Shown piece by piece: positions 8,615-17,531 of a DNA stretch of 64,000 nucleotides; positions within the stretch are counted from its first letter, which is position 1; every line of letters begins with the position of its first letter. The notes beneath the pieces were generated by a model. It was not told where the DNA came from. It did not search any database and saw nothing but the letters and a program-made list of their open reading frames with translations. The translations under genes and the position numbers were made by a program. This stretch comes from Pseudomonas sp. S04 (GTDB taxonomy: Bacteria > Pseudomonadota > Gammaproteobacteria > Pseudomonadales > Pseudomonadaceae). The stretch covers positions 2,672,001-2,736,000 of the forward strand of contig NZ_CP019427.1 in the NCBI RefSeq assembly GCF_009834545.1, in the 5' to 3' direction.

Positions 8615-10003
8615 CTAGCTGTGCAACAGGGCAACCAGGGCCGGGACCGTGAGCACGGCGGTGTAGTAGCCCATGAACTGCACCCCGATGTTGAAGCCCA
8701 GGAAGCGTGAGAGAAAACCGCCCAGCAGGCCGATGGTGACGATCACCGCCAAGCCCAGGAGGCCGCCCTCCCAGATGCCGATCACCAGGATCAGGCCAAC
8801 GAAGGTCGAGATCACTGCCTCGTGGCTGATCTTGCGCGACACATAGGACGCCGCCCTGTGGGCGTAATTCATGGTGAACGGGTAAGCGATCAGGATCGCC
8901 ACCACCACCGCCAACATGCCGTAGCCGAGGAACTCCCAGGTGTTGAGCAGGGTGTGCAGGTTGTTGACCTGGCCCGTTGCGGTGTCGACGCTAAAACGCG
9001 GAGGCGCATTGAACAATGGCGCAGCCGGGCCCGCAGCGACGGGACTCAGGGGCAGTCCAAAGGCGATCAGCGGGATCAGTGCCTCGGCAAGGTAGGTGGA
9101 TTCGGTCACCCCGTTGCGCGCGGTAATGACCGTGGTCAGGCGATGGTAGACGTGCTTGATCCGCGAGCCGACGACCTCGCCCATGATCACGGTCATGGCC
9201 ACCGGGCTGAACACAAAGGTGGCGCTGGAGACGACCGCGGTAATCGCCGTCCACATGCTCTGTTTGCTGTCCAGCACCTTGAGGGGATTGGGGAAGAACC
9301 CGCCCCAGCTTTTGACGTCGGGCGACAGCGAGAACGTGCGCACTTCCTCACGGCGCATGGTCGCCCGCTCGGCCGGTGCGAGCATGGAGAACAGCGCGGC
9401 GATCAGCGGCCCGATGGCTATGCCCAGGAAGTAACTGACGCTGAGCTTGACCCCGTACTGCCCGGTAATGCTTTGCAGGCCGACAATCACCATGACGAAG
9501 GGGATCAGCGTCAGCACGGCCGCCAGGCGACCTTTGGAGAACCAGGCGATGGCGATTGCCGCCAGCAGGAACACCCAGGGGGCGGCATGCTTGATCATGT
9601 CACCGAAGGGCGCGAGCATCAGGGCGAACAGCACGGCCATCGGCACCGCGATCAACGCCGCAATCACTGCACCGGAAATCATCTTGCGCAGGGCAATGTG
9701 CGGAACGCCCAGGTTACGCAGGAAGTTGGCTTCGCGCATCAGTGGCGTGGCCATGGTGTCGCCCGGAATCCCCAGCAGCGCCGTGGGCACGGCATGGGTC
9801 ATGTGCTTGGCCACCGCTCCCGCGAGGAAGAAGGTCAGCACCCCGGCGGCGGGCACGCCCAGCAGCACCACGAGCAAGGTCAAGGGGGCGAGGGTAGTGG
9901 TTTCATCGCTGCCGGAGATGAGTCCGATCCCGGCAAAAATCACTGCGCCGAGGATGCCCATGCCCAAGGCGATGAGAATCTGATCCAACAGGGGAGCGAT
10001 CAT
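8615..10003 (-). CDS. TctA-type tripartite tricarboxylate transporter permease
   Basis: The 462-residue protein has about ten to twelve hydrophobic segments and TctA family stretches such as GIPGDTMATPLM and the TYLAEALIPLIAFGLPLSP region. TctA is the large membrane subunit of sodium- or proton-driven carboxylate importers that normally also use TctB and a periplasmic TctC. Here no TctC gene is present; only a small membrane protein precedes it, overlapping by ATGA. The context with mvaAB points to mevalonate import. Confidence 0.85.
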   Translation of the reverse strand: MIAPLLDQILIALGMGILGAVIFAGIGLISGSDETTTLAPLTLLVVLLGVPAAGVLTFFLAGAVAKHMTHAVPTALLGIPGDTMATPLMREANFLRNLGVPHIALRKMISGAVIAALIAVPMAVLFALMLAPFGDMIKHAAPWVFLLAAIAIAWFSKGRLAAVLTLIPFVMVIVGLQSITGQYGVKLSVSYFLGIAIGPLIAALFSMLAPAERATMRREEVRTFSLSPDVKSWGGFFPNPLKVLDSKQSMWTAITAVVSSATFVFSPVAMTVIMGEVVGSRIKHVYHRLTTVITARNGVTESTYLAEALIPLIAFGLPLSPVAAGPAAPLFNAPPRFSVDTATGQVNNLHTLLNTWEFLGYGMLAVVVAILIAYPFTMNYAHRAASYVSRKISHEAVISTFVGLILVIGIWEGGLLGLAVIVTIGLLGGFLSRFLGFNIGVQFMGYYTAVLTVPALVALLHS

Positions 10004-10470
10004 GACCGACTCCCATGGCTGCGTACTGCGCTGATGGATGCGCCGGGGGCTGCCGGGACATCTGGCGCGGCAAGGCCTTTCTCGTAATCGGCAAACAACT
10101 CGTAGAGGTCCATTTCCCGCAGTTCCGCGATCGTCGCCGGCGGCAGGTCGGACAGGCGGCCGAGGGGGTCGTACTCGTTCTGCAATTCAATGAGGATTTT
10201 TGCTCGCCATGCCGGATCCGCCACGTGTTCGATCACATGCCGCTTGGGCTTGAACAGCCGCGCGCTGATGGCGCCACCGGCCAGGCAGCCAAGGATCCCT
10301 ACCAGCATCGCGTAGGCGCGGGCCATCTGTGCCGACTCGACCCAGCCCACCAGCAGGTGTTGCGCGATGAAGAAGGTGCCGAGGCTGACGGTGGCGCCAA
10401 TACCAATGGCGTAGACCAGGTGACGGGCGTCGACCGTGTCGCCCCAGACTTCGTAGAGCTCTTGTTTCAT
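10000..10470 (-). CDS. Small membrane protein, probable partner of the TctA permease
   Basis: The 156-residue protein has two hydrophobic segments (about residues 15-37 and 44-62) followed by a hydrophilic C-terminal domain with LPPATIAELREMDLYELF. I do not recognise the family with certainty. It starts at MKQELYEVWGD after GGGAGAA, and its stop overlaps the permease start by ATGA, which suggests a stoichiometric partner replacing TctB. A longer upstream frame would run antisense into mvaB and has no ribosome site. Confidence 0.65.
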   Translation of the reverse strand: MKQELYEVWGDTVDARHLVYAIGIGATVSLGTFFIAQHLLVGWVESAQMARAYAMLVGILGCLAGGAISARLFKPKRHVIEHVADPAWRAKILIELQNEYDPLGRLSDLPPATIAELREMDLYELFADYEKGLAAPDVPAAPGASISAVRSHGSRS

Positions 10471-10528
10471 GGAGGTTCTCCCACTGCCCTTGCGGGCTTT
10501 TATTGTTATGAACGTGAAGAGATGCGGC

Positions 10529-11446
10529 TTACTGGATGTGCAACCTGCCACGCTTCGCCAGCAGCGCGCGGGACACACGGGATGCGGTCTCCCGGCCGAG
10601 CTCGGCATTGATGAATTCACCGACTTCGATCAGCGCATCCAGATCGACGCCATGGCTCATGCCCAGGCCGTCCAGCAGGTAAATCACGTCCTCGGTCGCC
10701 ACATTGCCGGTGGCCCCTGGCGAATACGGACAGCCGCCCAGGCCGGCAACCGAGCTGTCGAATGTCCGGACTCCGCTTGCCAGTGCTGCATGGATATTGG
10801 CGATCGCCATGCCATAGGTGTCATGAAAGTGCCCGGCCAGCGCGCTGACCGGCACCACCTGGCTACAGGCTTCGATCAAGCGAGTTGTCGCCGCGGGCGT
10901 GCCGGTACCGATAGTGTCGCCCAGGCTGATCTCATAACAGCCCATGCCAAACAGTGCCGCGCTGACGGCCGCGACAGCCTCGGGTTTGACCTGGCCAGTG
11001 AAAGGGCAGCCCATGACACACGACACGTAGCCGCGGACCCGGACGCCGGCATCCCGGGCACGCACGATCACTTCCTGATAACGGCGCAGGCTTTGCTCGA
11101 TAGAACAGTTGATGTTCTGCTGCGAGAACGCCTCTGAAGCTGCGGCGAACACCGCGACTTCGCGACAGCCTGCGGCGATGGCGGCTTCCAGCCCCTGGAC
11201 GTTGGGCACCAGCGCGGTCCAGCTGACACCGGCGCGCGAAGGCAGGGCCTTGAGCACCTGGTCGGTGCCCGCCATCTGCGGTACCCAGCGCGTTGATACA
11301 AACGCGCCGGCTTCCAGGGTCCGCAAACCAGCGTCGGCCAGGCGCTCCAGCAACTGCACCCGGACCGACGCCGGCAAAGTGCGTCGCTCATTCTGCAGGC
11401 CGTCCCTGGCGCCGACTTCCACCAGGCGTACATGATCCAAGGGCAT
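10529..11446 (-). CDS. mvaB: Hydroxymethylglutaryl-CoA lyase
   Basis: The 305-residue TIM-barrel enzyme cleaves HMG-CoA to acetyl-CoA and acetoacetate. The metal-site start VEVGARDGLQNE and the C-terminal signature GGCPYSPGATGNVATED with the active-site Cys are both present. I chose the ATG at 11446, two bases after the mvaA stop (TGAGCATG); a GTG at 11455 inside mvaA would add three residues. It follows mvaA directly, as in the Pseudomonas mevalonii mvaAB operon, giving the second step of mevalonate degradation. Confidence 0.93.
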   Translation of the reverse strand: MPLDHVRLVEVGARDGLQNERRTLPASVRVQLLERLADAGLRTLEAGAFVSTRWVPQMAGTDQVLKALPSRAGVSWTALVPNVQGLEAAIAAGCREVAVFAAASEAFSQQNINCSIEQSLRRYQEVIVRARDAGVRVRGYVSCVMGCPFTGQVKPEAVAAVSAALFGMGCYEISLGDTIGTGTPAATTRLIEACSQVVPVSALAGHFHDTYGMAIANIHAALASGVRTFDSSVAGLGGCPYSPGATGNVATEDVIYLLDGLGMSHGVDLDALIEVGEFINAELGRETASRVSRALLAKRGRLHIQ

Positions 11447-11448
11447 GC

Positions 11449-12738
11449 TCAGCACTGCCCACGCTTTTGTTCGAGCAGGCGCGCCGCGTTGTCGGCACGT
11501 ACATCGCGGGACTCGACCATTTGCTTGACCAGCCAGCTGACTTCCTCGCCCTTGGCGCCTGCCGAGAGTGCAATGTTGCGGGCATGCAGGGCCATGTGGC
11601 CGCGTTGAATGCCCTCGGTGGACAACGCCCGCAACGCTCCCAGATTTTGCGCCAGGCCAACGGCGACGGCGATCTCCGCCAGCTCCTGGGCGGTCTTCAC
11701 ACCGAGGATGCGCAGCGACAGTTGTGCCAGCGGGTGAGTCTTGGTGGCGCCGCCGACCAGTCCGACCGGCATCGGCATTTCCAGGGTCCCGACCAGATGG
11801 CCCTGGCGGTCTTTTTCCCAGGTGGTCAGGGAGCCGTAATGGCCGTTACGGCAGGCATAGGCGTGAGCCCCGGCTTCCACGGCGCGCCAGTCGTTGCCGG
11901 TGGCGACGATCAGCGGGTCGATGCCATTCATGATGCCTTTATTGTGGGTGGCGGCGCGGTAGGGATCGATCACGGCGAAGTTGTAGGCGTCGAGAATGCC
12001 TTCGATGACTTCCTCGCCCTGATAGGCGGCGGTTGTCAGCAGTTCGGGGGCAATGCGCACCTGGGCCCGGGCCAGGCGCAGGTCCGCCAGGTTGGAGAGA
12101 ATCCGCAGGCGCACCTTGCCGCCGGTGATTTCTTCCAGCAGCGGCGCCACCGCCTCGGCCATGGTGTTGACGGTGTTGGCCCCCATGGCATCACGCACGT
12201 CGACAATCAGGTGTGCCACCAGCATCGGCCCGCGTGGGCTCTGGGCGAAGGTGTGCACTTCAATGTCGCGGCAGCCGCCACCGAGCTGGTTGAGCAGTTG
12301 GTCCTTGCGGTTGGCCAGCTCGATGATTTGCTCTTTGTGGCGCAACAGGCTCAGGCGGGCGTTGAACGGATCGGCGATGTCGACGATCTGCACCTGGGCG
12401 CGCATCAGCGGCAGCGAACTGGAGGTCTGGAATCCACCGGCCTCGCGGGCCAGCTTGGCCATGAACGATGCGGCGGCGACCACCGAAGGTTCTTCCACCA
12501 CCAGCGGCACTATCACGTCGCGGCCATTGATCTGGAAATTGCTCGCCACGGCGTAGGGCAGTTCGAACTTGCCGATCACGTTTTCAATCATGCCGTCGGC
12601 GATGTCCAGGGGCAGGGCGCCGGCATCGCGCAGCAGGGTCACATCATCCTCGCCAAGCCCGAGCAGCTCTTGCAAATGCTCCAGGCGCGCGGCCGGCGAC
12701 ATGCTGCGGAACATGGGGAGACGGGAGTCGATACTCAT
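11449..12738 (-). CDS. mvaA: HMG-CoA reductase, class II, degradative
   Basis: The 429-residue enzyme converts mevalonate, CoA and two NAD+ to HMG-CoA in the catabolic direction. The catalytic residues known from the Pseudomonas mevalonii enzyme fall at identical numbers: Glu83 (VVEEPS), Lys267 (HNKGI), Asp283 (TGNDWR) and His381 (GHMALH). This numbering match and the lack of membrane segments fix it as the class II bacterial type. It is the first gene of the minus-strand operon and is divergent from a MocR-type regulator. Confidence 0.97.
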   Translation of the reverse strand: MSIDSRLPMFRSMSPAARLEHLQELLGLGEDDVTLLRDAGALPLDIADGMIENVIGKFELPYAVASNFQINGRDVIVPLVVEEPSVVAAASFMAKLAREAGGFQTSSSLPLMRAQVQIVDIADPFNARLSLLRHKEQIIELANRKDQLLNQLGGGCRDIEVHTFAQSPRGPMLVAHLIVDVRDAMGANTVNTMAEAVAPLLEEITGGKVRLRILSNLADLRLARAQVRIAPELLTTAAYQGEEVIEGILDAYNFAVIDPYRAATHNKGIMNGIDPLIVATGNDWRAVEAGAHAYACRNGHYGSLTTWEKDRQGHLVGTLEMPMPVGLVGGATKTHPLAQLSLRILGVKTAQELAEIAVAVGLAQNLGALRALSTEGIQRGHMALHARNIALSAGAKGEEVSWLVKQMVESRDVRADNAARLLEQKRGQC

Positions 12739-12808
12739 GGGAGGAGGCCTCTTGCAGTTATTGTTTTTAAGTTGCCGTCACCCTAAGCGCATGTGTTCCG
12801 GTAAAAAA

Positions 12809-12843
12809 GGTACAGTTTGGACAGACAGTACCTAAGCTGTACC
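12809..12843. promoter_or_regulatory. Candidate operator between mvaA and its MocR regulator
   Basis: Three related boxes occur in the 136-bp divergent gap: GGTACAG (12809-12815), CAGTACC (12826-12832) and CTGTACC (12837-12843). The outer two form a perfect inverted repeat; the inner two are near-identical direct repeats 11 bp apart, one helical turn. MocR-type regulators commonly bind direct repeats with added inverted symmetry, so this is a plausible binding site. Function is inferred. Confidence 0.55.
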
Positions 12844-12874
12844 CTCGGTGATCATTGATGGCGGATGAGCGACT

Positions 12875-14245
12875 ATGGCGCGACTGACACTGGCTGAACA
12901 ACTGAGCGCATCGCTGGTCGAGCAGATCGGCAATGGCACCTACCGCGAGGGGGATCGCTTGCCTTCGCTGCGCGAGTGCATGCGCTTGTTCGGTCATTCG
13001 AAAAACACGGTGATCAACGCCTATGAAGCGCTGGCCTCGCAAGGCTTGGTCGAGGCCCGGCACGGCCAGGGGTTTTTCGTCAAACAGGGCGCAACCAGCA
13101 GCAGCGAGCCGGAAGAACCCCTGCCGTTCACGCGGGCGATGGACACCATCTGGCTGATGCGCCAGCAGTTCGTGCGGGAACCGGGACACTCACCGCTGGG
13201 TGAGGGGTTTCCACCGGTGGAGTGGTTGATGGACATGCGCCTGGACAAGTTCACCCGGCAAATCATGCGCACCGGAGTCACCACGCTGTTTCGCTATGGC
13301 AACCGCCTGGGTAATGCCAGTCTGCGCCAGCACCTGGTACAGAAGCTGGCGAGCTATTCGATCGGCGCCAGTGCGCGGCAGATTGTCACCACCCACGGCG
13401 CCAATCACGCACTGGACCTGATCATCCGCCGCTTCATTGCCCCGGGCGATGGCGTGCTGGTCGAGGACCCAGGCTACTACCCGCTGTTCGGCAAGTTGCA
13501 GTTGCAAGGCGCGCGGATGTTATCGGTGCCCAGGTTGGCGGATGGGCCGGACATGGACGTGCTGGAGCAACACCTGCTCCTGCACAAGCCCAAGTTGTTT
13601 TTCATCCAGTCGCTTGGGCACAACCCCACTGGCTCCGATATTTCCCCTGGCAAGGCTCATCGGCTGGTGCAGCTGGCGCAACAACACCAGTTTATTCTGG
13701 TGGACGACGACGCCCTGGCCGACTTCAAACCGGCGTCGGCGATCCGGGTGTCTGCGCTGGATCAGTTGCAACGCTCGTTGTACGTGGGCAGCTTTTCCAA
13801 GTCGGTATCGGCGGCATTGAGGGTTGGCTTTATCGCCGGGAGCAAAGAGGTGATCGACGAACTGGGCGACCTGAAAATGCTCCTGCACACCAGCACTTCG
13901 GAGCTGTGTGAGCGCACCGTCGACGTGATCCTGACGGAAGGGCATTTCCTGCGGCATCTGATTCGACTCCAGGAACGCTTGAAAAACGCCACCGCTGCGG
14001 GCTTGCAGATGCTGGAGGAGATCGGCGCCGAGGTCTTCGTCTGCCCAGAGCAGAGCCTGTATCTGTGGGTCAGGTTTCCCCACATCGAGGACGCCCGGGA
14101 GTTGACTCGGCAACTGCTGCCCAAGGGCTTCATGATCGCCCCGGGGCACATTTTTTCCGCAGAGCAGTCGCGCATCAATCCATGGACCCGATTGAACGTT
14201 GCGTATCTGAATGATCCGTTGCTCAAGGCTGTACTGCGGGGCTGA
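12875..14245 (+). CDS. MocR-type (GntR/PLP-aminotransferase fusion) regulator
   Basis: The 456-residue protein joins an N-terminal GntR winged helix (1-70, RLPSLRECMRLFGHSKNTV) to an inactive-type class I aminotransferase fold. The PLP-binding Lys309 is in GSFSKS and the HNPTG motif lies at 249-253. Such proteins sense PLP or an amine or carboxylate ligand and control a neighbouring operon. It is divergent from mvaA, with the repeated box between them, and probably controls mevalonate catabolism and itself. Confidence 0.87.
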   Translation: MARLTLAEQLSASLVEQIGNGTYREGDRLPSLRECMRLFGHSKNTVINAYEALASQGLVEARHGQGFFVKQGATSSSEPEEPLPFTRAMDTIWLMRQQFVREPGHSPLGEGFPPVEWLMDMRLDKFTRQIMRTGVTTLFRYGNRLGNASLRQHLVQKLASYSIGASARQIVTTHGANHALDLIIRRFIAPGDGVLVEDPGYYPLFGKLQLQGARMLSVPRLADGPDMDVLEQHLLLHKPKLFFIQSLGHNPTGSDISPGKAHRLVQLAQQHQFILVDDDALADFKPASAIRVSALDQLQRSLYVGSFSKSVSAALRVGFIAGSKEVIDELGDLKMLLHTSTSELCERTVDVILTEGHFLRHLIRLQERLKNATAAGLQMLEEIGAEVFVCPEQSLYLWVRFPHIEDARELTRQLLPKGFMIAPGHIFSAEQSRINPWTRLNVAYLNDPLLKAVLRG

Positions 14246-14355
14246 GTGCGGGCGGGCAGGTTTTTTTTGTCGAGGGTGATGGCGTATTGATATTGCTGTC
14301 GGCATACTCTCGAGCGGCACATCAGCGTGCCGCCACGCCGTCGGGACAGGGATGT

Positions 14356-14454
14356 TTGCACTTGATAAAACAAAAAATCTTCGCGGCATTGATCTTGATG
14401 GCTGCCACGGCCTATACGGTTTTCAATCTGTTCAGCATGCTGACCTTCGGCTAG
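14356..14454 (+). CDS. Possible 32-residue membrane microprotein
   Basis: A TTG-initiated frame encodes about 32 residues with a single hydrophobic helix (FAALILMAATAYTVFNLF) and the charged start HLIKQK. AGGGA lies at 14347-14351, four bases ahead of the TTG, which is close. Single-helix microproteins are common in Pseudomonas, but this one is called only on composition and the ribosome site. Confidence 0.4.
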   Translation: MHLIKQKIFAALILMAATAYTVFNLFSMLTFG

Positions 14455-14486
14455 TCGCGACCGGTACAGGCAATTTAGGGGAGCCT

Positions 14487-14714
14487 ATGAAAGATGACCT
14501 GAGGAACCAGGCGCTGACCAATTGGCGCAGGTTGTTCCTGATGCCGCCAAGCCTGATCAACGCCGAGGATCGTTACGACAAACTGCTGCTCGCCGCCGAC
14601 CACATGGAGCGCACCCAACTGATCAGCAGTGATGAGTGGCGTGCTTTAGTCCAGCAGGCGGGCACTTCCTTTGCTAGCACCGCGCAATGCATGGGGGGTT
14701 CGGATCAGGACTGA
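14487..14714 (+). CDS. Small conserved hypothetical protein
   Basis: The 75-residue soluble product starts MKDDLRNQALTNWRRLFLMP after TAGGGGAG. It is rich in charged residues and predicted helical, with no signal or membrane segment. I do not recognise a function. It sits 32 bp after the possible microprotein and may share its transcript. Confidence 0.6.
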   Translation: MKDDLRNQALTNWRRLFLMPPSLINAEDRYDKLLLAADHMERTQLISSDEWRALVQQAGTSFASTAQCMGGSDQD

Positions 14715-14742
14715 AAAGCACCTGATTGCTGACGCCTGTGCG

Positions 14743-14943
14743 TCAGTAGCTGGCGGCCTGACCGAGCGTGTTGTCCTGTGCGCCGGCCATGAGGTGCAGC
14801 GGTATCGGCGGTTGCTCATCGGTGCAGGTAATTTCCAGATTGCCCACCACCTGGGGCGCGCGCTCACTCAGTCGGGTCGACTCTTGTTCCAGTTCCTTGG
14901 CCATTTTCGCGTGGTTCGCTGCGATTTCAGAAAGAGTTGACAC
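14743..14943 (-). CDS. Small hypothetical protein
   Basis: A 66-residue product starting at a GTG (VSTLSEIAANHAKMAKELEQ) with GGAGAT seven bases upstream; a further ATG eight codons earlier lacks a ribosome site. The N-terminal half looks like a charged helix and the C-terminal half is Pro-rich. No family recognised. It is convergent with the preceding small gene. Confidence 0.5.
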   Translation of the reverse strand: MSTLSEIAANHAKMAKELEQESTRLSERAPQVVGNLEITCTDEQPPIPLHLMAGAQDNTLGQAASY

Positions 14944-15188
14944 GATACATCTCCGATGACTGACCAAGCGTTTCGCTGGTGTCCTTGAACGTTAGATTGA
15001 ATTAGCCCTGCGCGTCAGAATTCCGACGTTGTGCGGCGCTAGTGCGGGCCTGTGCAATCCCTAAGCCAGACAGTATAGGGCTAACCCCATGACTTATCGC
15101 TACGCGACGAATGGTGGGGGAGTTGCGTTAAACAATTGTGACTGAATTGCATGCAGTCCTATTAACTGTTCGCGCACAGAGGGGCAGT

Positions 15189-15216
15189 CTGGCCCAACGC
15201 ATGACGGCTGGGCCAG
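15189..15216 (-). terminator. Hairpin downstream of the hemerythrin gene
   Basis: CTGGCCCA (15189-15196) pairs perfectly with TGGGCCAG (15209-15216), 13 bp past the stop codon. No T-tract follows on the minus strand, so only a weak terminator call is made. Confidence 0.3.
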
Positions 15217-15228
15217 CACTGCCGGCGG

Positions 15229-15705
15229 TCAGGCGGCGATTTTGCCGGCGCTTAGGTCTTTTTTGTACTGGGCCTTCATGGCTTCCATCTGTTTACCCAG
15301 TTCTTCGAGTGTGGCCTTGCCCAAGAGTTTTTTCGCCTGGGGAAACATCTCGGTTTCTTCCTCCTCGATGTGATGCTCCAGCAGCTCCTTGACCACCTTG
15401 GCCCGACCGGCGAATTGCGGGGTGGTGGGGTCGGTCAGCTTGAGGTCGGGCAATACCAGGGAATCGACTGTGCGGTGTTCTTCCTTGGCTTCGTAGTACA
15501 TTTCGTCCTGCTCCTTGCCCCCGGCTTTCTTGAACGCGGGGTACAGGATCTCCTCTTCCAGGCGGGTGTGGATGGCGATCTCCATCTCCAGCTTGGCCAC
15601 CAGTTCGGTGCGTTTTTTCACGGCGCGATCGGTCGACTCACTGAGTTGGGTGAGAATGGCTTTGACGCGTTCGTGGTCAGCTTGCAACAGGTCAATGGCG
15701 TTCAT
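15229..15705 (-). CDS. Hemerythrin HHE cation-binding domain protein
   Basis: The 158-residue four-helix protein carries the HHE pattern of His/Glu ligands for a di-iron site: DHERVKAIL near residue 11, IAIHTRLEEEILYPAF near 47-58, EEHRTVD, and LLEHHIEEEETEMFP. Such proteins bind oxygen, nitric oxide or iron and are often stress-related. The start at MNAIDLLQ follows AGAGGTGA; a second ATG seven codons upstream is possible. It stands alone, with gaps of more than 200 bp on both sides. Confidence 0.85.
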   Translation of the reverse strand: MNAIDLLQADHERVKAILTQLSESTDRAVKKRTELVAKLEMEIAIHTRLEEEILYPAFKKAGGKEQDEMYYEAKEEHRTVDSLVLPDLKLTDPTTPQFAGRAKVVKELLEHHIEEEETEMFPQAKKLLGKATLEELGKQMEAMKAQYKKDLSAGKIAA

Positions 15706-15941
15706 GCAGGTCACCTCTTTGGTCACGGGGGCATTGCGGTAGGTCTGTGCCTAGCGCGCAAACTCCCAATAGAGGTTGCAGGGCCTGTGCCAGCGGGATG
15801 AATTAATTAGTCATGTAAAATCAAAGGTTTATGTGTCGGCTGGGCGCGCGATGCCATGCAGCTTGCACGAAATAGTGGGTTGCGCCATGCAAATAGCCCA
15901 CCTGTCGTCTGGGACTGGATGTTCGTCACGCCCTACGTCAG

Positions 15942-17279
15942 TCAGTGTGACACTGGCGAATGAGCGGGCACGGCCTGGGGTTGGCTGCGGATGATCAGCA
16001 ACCCGGCGGTTGCGATCACCAGTGGCACGATCAGCGCACTGTAGTAGCCCGATGGACCGCCATGTTCGAGAAACCAGCCGCCACTCGCCGAGCCAATGAT
16101 GGCGCCGACCCGACCCAGGGCAATCGCCCAGCCGGTGGCGGTGGCCCGCAAGGCGGTGGGGTAGGCCTGGGCGACCATGTAGTTGAGCACGATCTGCTGC
16201 CCGCCGATGCCCAGGCCTGCGGCGCCGGCGAGGATGAACACCAGCGACCAGTTGGTGCCGCTATTGGCAAGGCCCCAACTGATGGCGATGCCGAACAGGA
16301 ACAGCGCCAGCAGCAACAGGCGAGCGTTGATTTTCGGCAGGATGATAGCCAGCGGAATCGCGCAGACCACGAACACCGTGTTCACCGCCACAGTGCCCAT
16401 GGGCGCCTGTTCGGCGGGGAGTCCGGTGGCCTTGAGCACGGTCGGCAACCAGGACAGGAACATGAACCAGGCGACCCAGTTGAACAGGTAGATGGTCCAG
16501 ATGCCGCAGGTGGTGCGCGCCAGGCCGCCGCTGAACAATGAGTTGACGCTGGTCTTGACCTCGACTTCGGGCACGCTGAAGGTGCTGTCTGCCGGCGTTT
16601 GACGTCCGCTGATGGTGGCGACAATACGTTCGATCCGCGCGCGCTGGCTGCCAAGGCGATGGCGGGTGAGAAAGTGCAGCGACTCCGGCAGCCAGATCAT
16701 CAGCACCGCCAGCAGCACCAGCGGGGTGATTCCACCGACCAGGAAAATCCCCTGCCAGCCAATCACCGGGAGCATTTTGGCCGCGAGCAATCCACCGAGA
16801 ATCGCGCCGGCAGGCAGGCCGAGCAGGACGGTGGTCATGATGGTGCCGCGGTTTTTCGCCGGCCCGTATTCCGCCGCCAGCGACAGCACCACTGGGGTCG
16901 CACCGCCCATGCCGAGACCGGCGATAAAGCGCAGAACCAGGATCTGCTCGGTGGTTTGCGCGAATGCGGTTGCCAGGGTGGCGCAGCCAAAGAGCGCCAC
17001 GGCGCCGATGATGGTCGGGCGTCGGCCCAGCTTGTCGCCGAGCAGCCCCAGCGACATGGCGCCCAGCACCATGCCGACGATGCCCGCGGTGAGAATCGGC
17101 GCCAGAGCCCCGGGACCTAGTCCAAAGGCCTGGATAATCGACGGCCCGGTGAAGGCAATGGCCTGGGTATCAAATCCATCGAGGATCGCCACCAGGAAGC
17201 ACAGGGTGAAAATCCGCCACTGAAAGGCGCTGAGGCGCGAGTCATCGATCAGTTCGGGTATTGAGTAGTGACTGCTCAT
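15942..17279 (-). CDS. MFS transporter, aromatic acid:H+ symporter (AAHS) type
   Basis: The 445-residue protein has twelve predicted helices and the AAHS hallmark DGFD in the first helix (FLVAILDGFDTQAIAF), followed by the MFS loop GLLGDKLGRRPT. Members import aromatic acids such as 4-hydroxybenzoate, vanillate or gallate with protons. No aromatic degradation genes adjoin it, so the substrate is open. A 7-bp palindrome lies 106 bp upstream of its start. Confidence 0.85.
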   Translation of the reverse strand: MSSHYSIPELIDDSRLSAFQWRIFTLCFLVAILDGFDTQAIAFTGPSIIQAFGLGPGALAPILTAGIVGMVLGAMSLGLLGDKLGRRPTIIGAVALFGCATLATAFAQTTEQILVLRFIAGLGMGGATPVVLSLAAEYGPAKNRGTIMTTVLLGLPAGAILGGLLAAKMLPVIGWQGIFLVGGITPLVLLAVLMIWLPESLHFLTRHRLGSQRARIERIVATISGRQTPADSTFSVPEVEVKTSVNSLFSGGLARTTCGIWTIYLFNWVAWFMFLSWLPTVLKATGLPAEQAPMGTVAVNTVFVVCAIPLAIILPKINARLLLLALFLFGIAISWGLANSGTNWSLVFILAGAAGLGIGGQQIVLNYMVAQAYPTALRATATGWAIALGRVGAIIGSASGGWFLEHGGPSGYYSALIVPLVIATAGLLIIRSQPQAVPAHSPVSH

Positions 17280-17384
17280 GGGGGGCTCCGAGTGCTTTCT
17301 AGTTGTAGTTTTTTCAGGCGCACCTGCTGAGCATCACGCTAAAGCCCGAGGGGGCGGGCGTCTAATATCAAATGGGTGCAGTAC

Positions 17385-17401
17385 CATACCCTGTGGGTAT
17401 G
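17385..17401. promoter_or_regulatory. Palindrome CATACCC-TGT-GGGTATG
   Basis: A perfect 7-bp inverted repeat with a 3-bp spacer lies in the divergent gap between the MFS transporter and the next plus-strand gene. It could be the operator of a dimeric repressor or activator acting on the transporter. No regulator gene lies beside it. Confidence 0.4.
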
Positions 17402-17531
17402 ACGCTGTTTTGGTTGAATAATGCCTGGTTACTCTACTTTGTCAGTTAGTAGCAAAGTTAGTGGGTGGAAATTAACCGCGAAGTCGCGCTACTGTTGGCA
17501 ACTAGTGGGTGGTTGAGCCAGGAGTTGTTAG

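Noticed and set aside
8822..10087. A 421-codon open frame antisense to the TctA permease gene
   Set aside because: It mirrors the third-position GC bias of the permease, its product is Gln/His/Gly-rich without domain pattern, and no ribosome site is seen.
11293..12786. A 497-codon open frame antisense to mvaA and mvaB
   Set aside because: The opposite strand encodes two fully recognisable enzymes; the antisense product has low-complexity composition and no motif.
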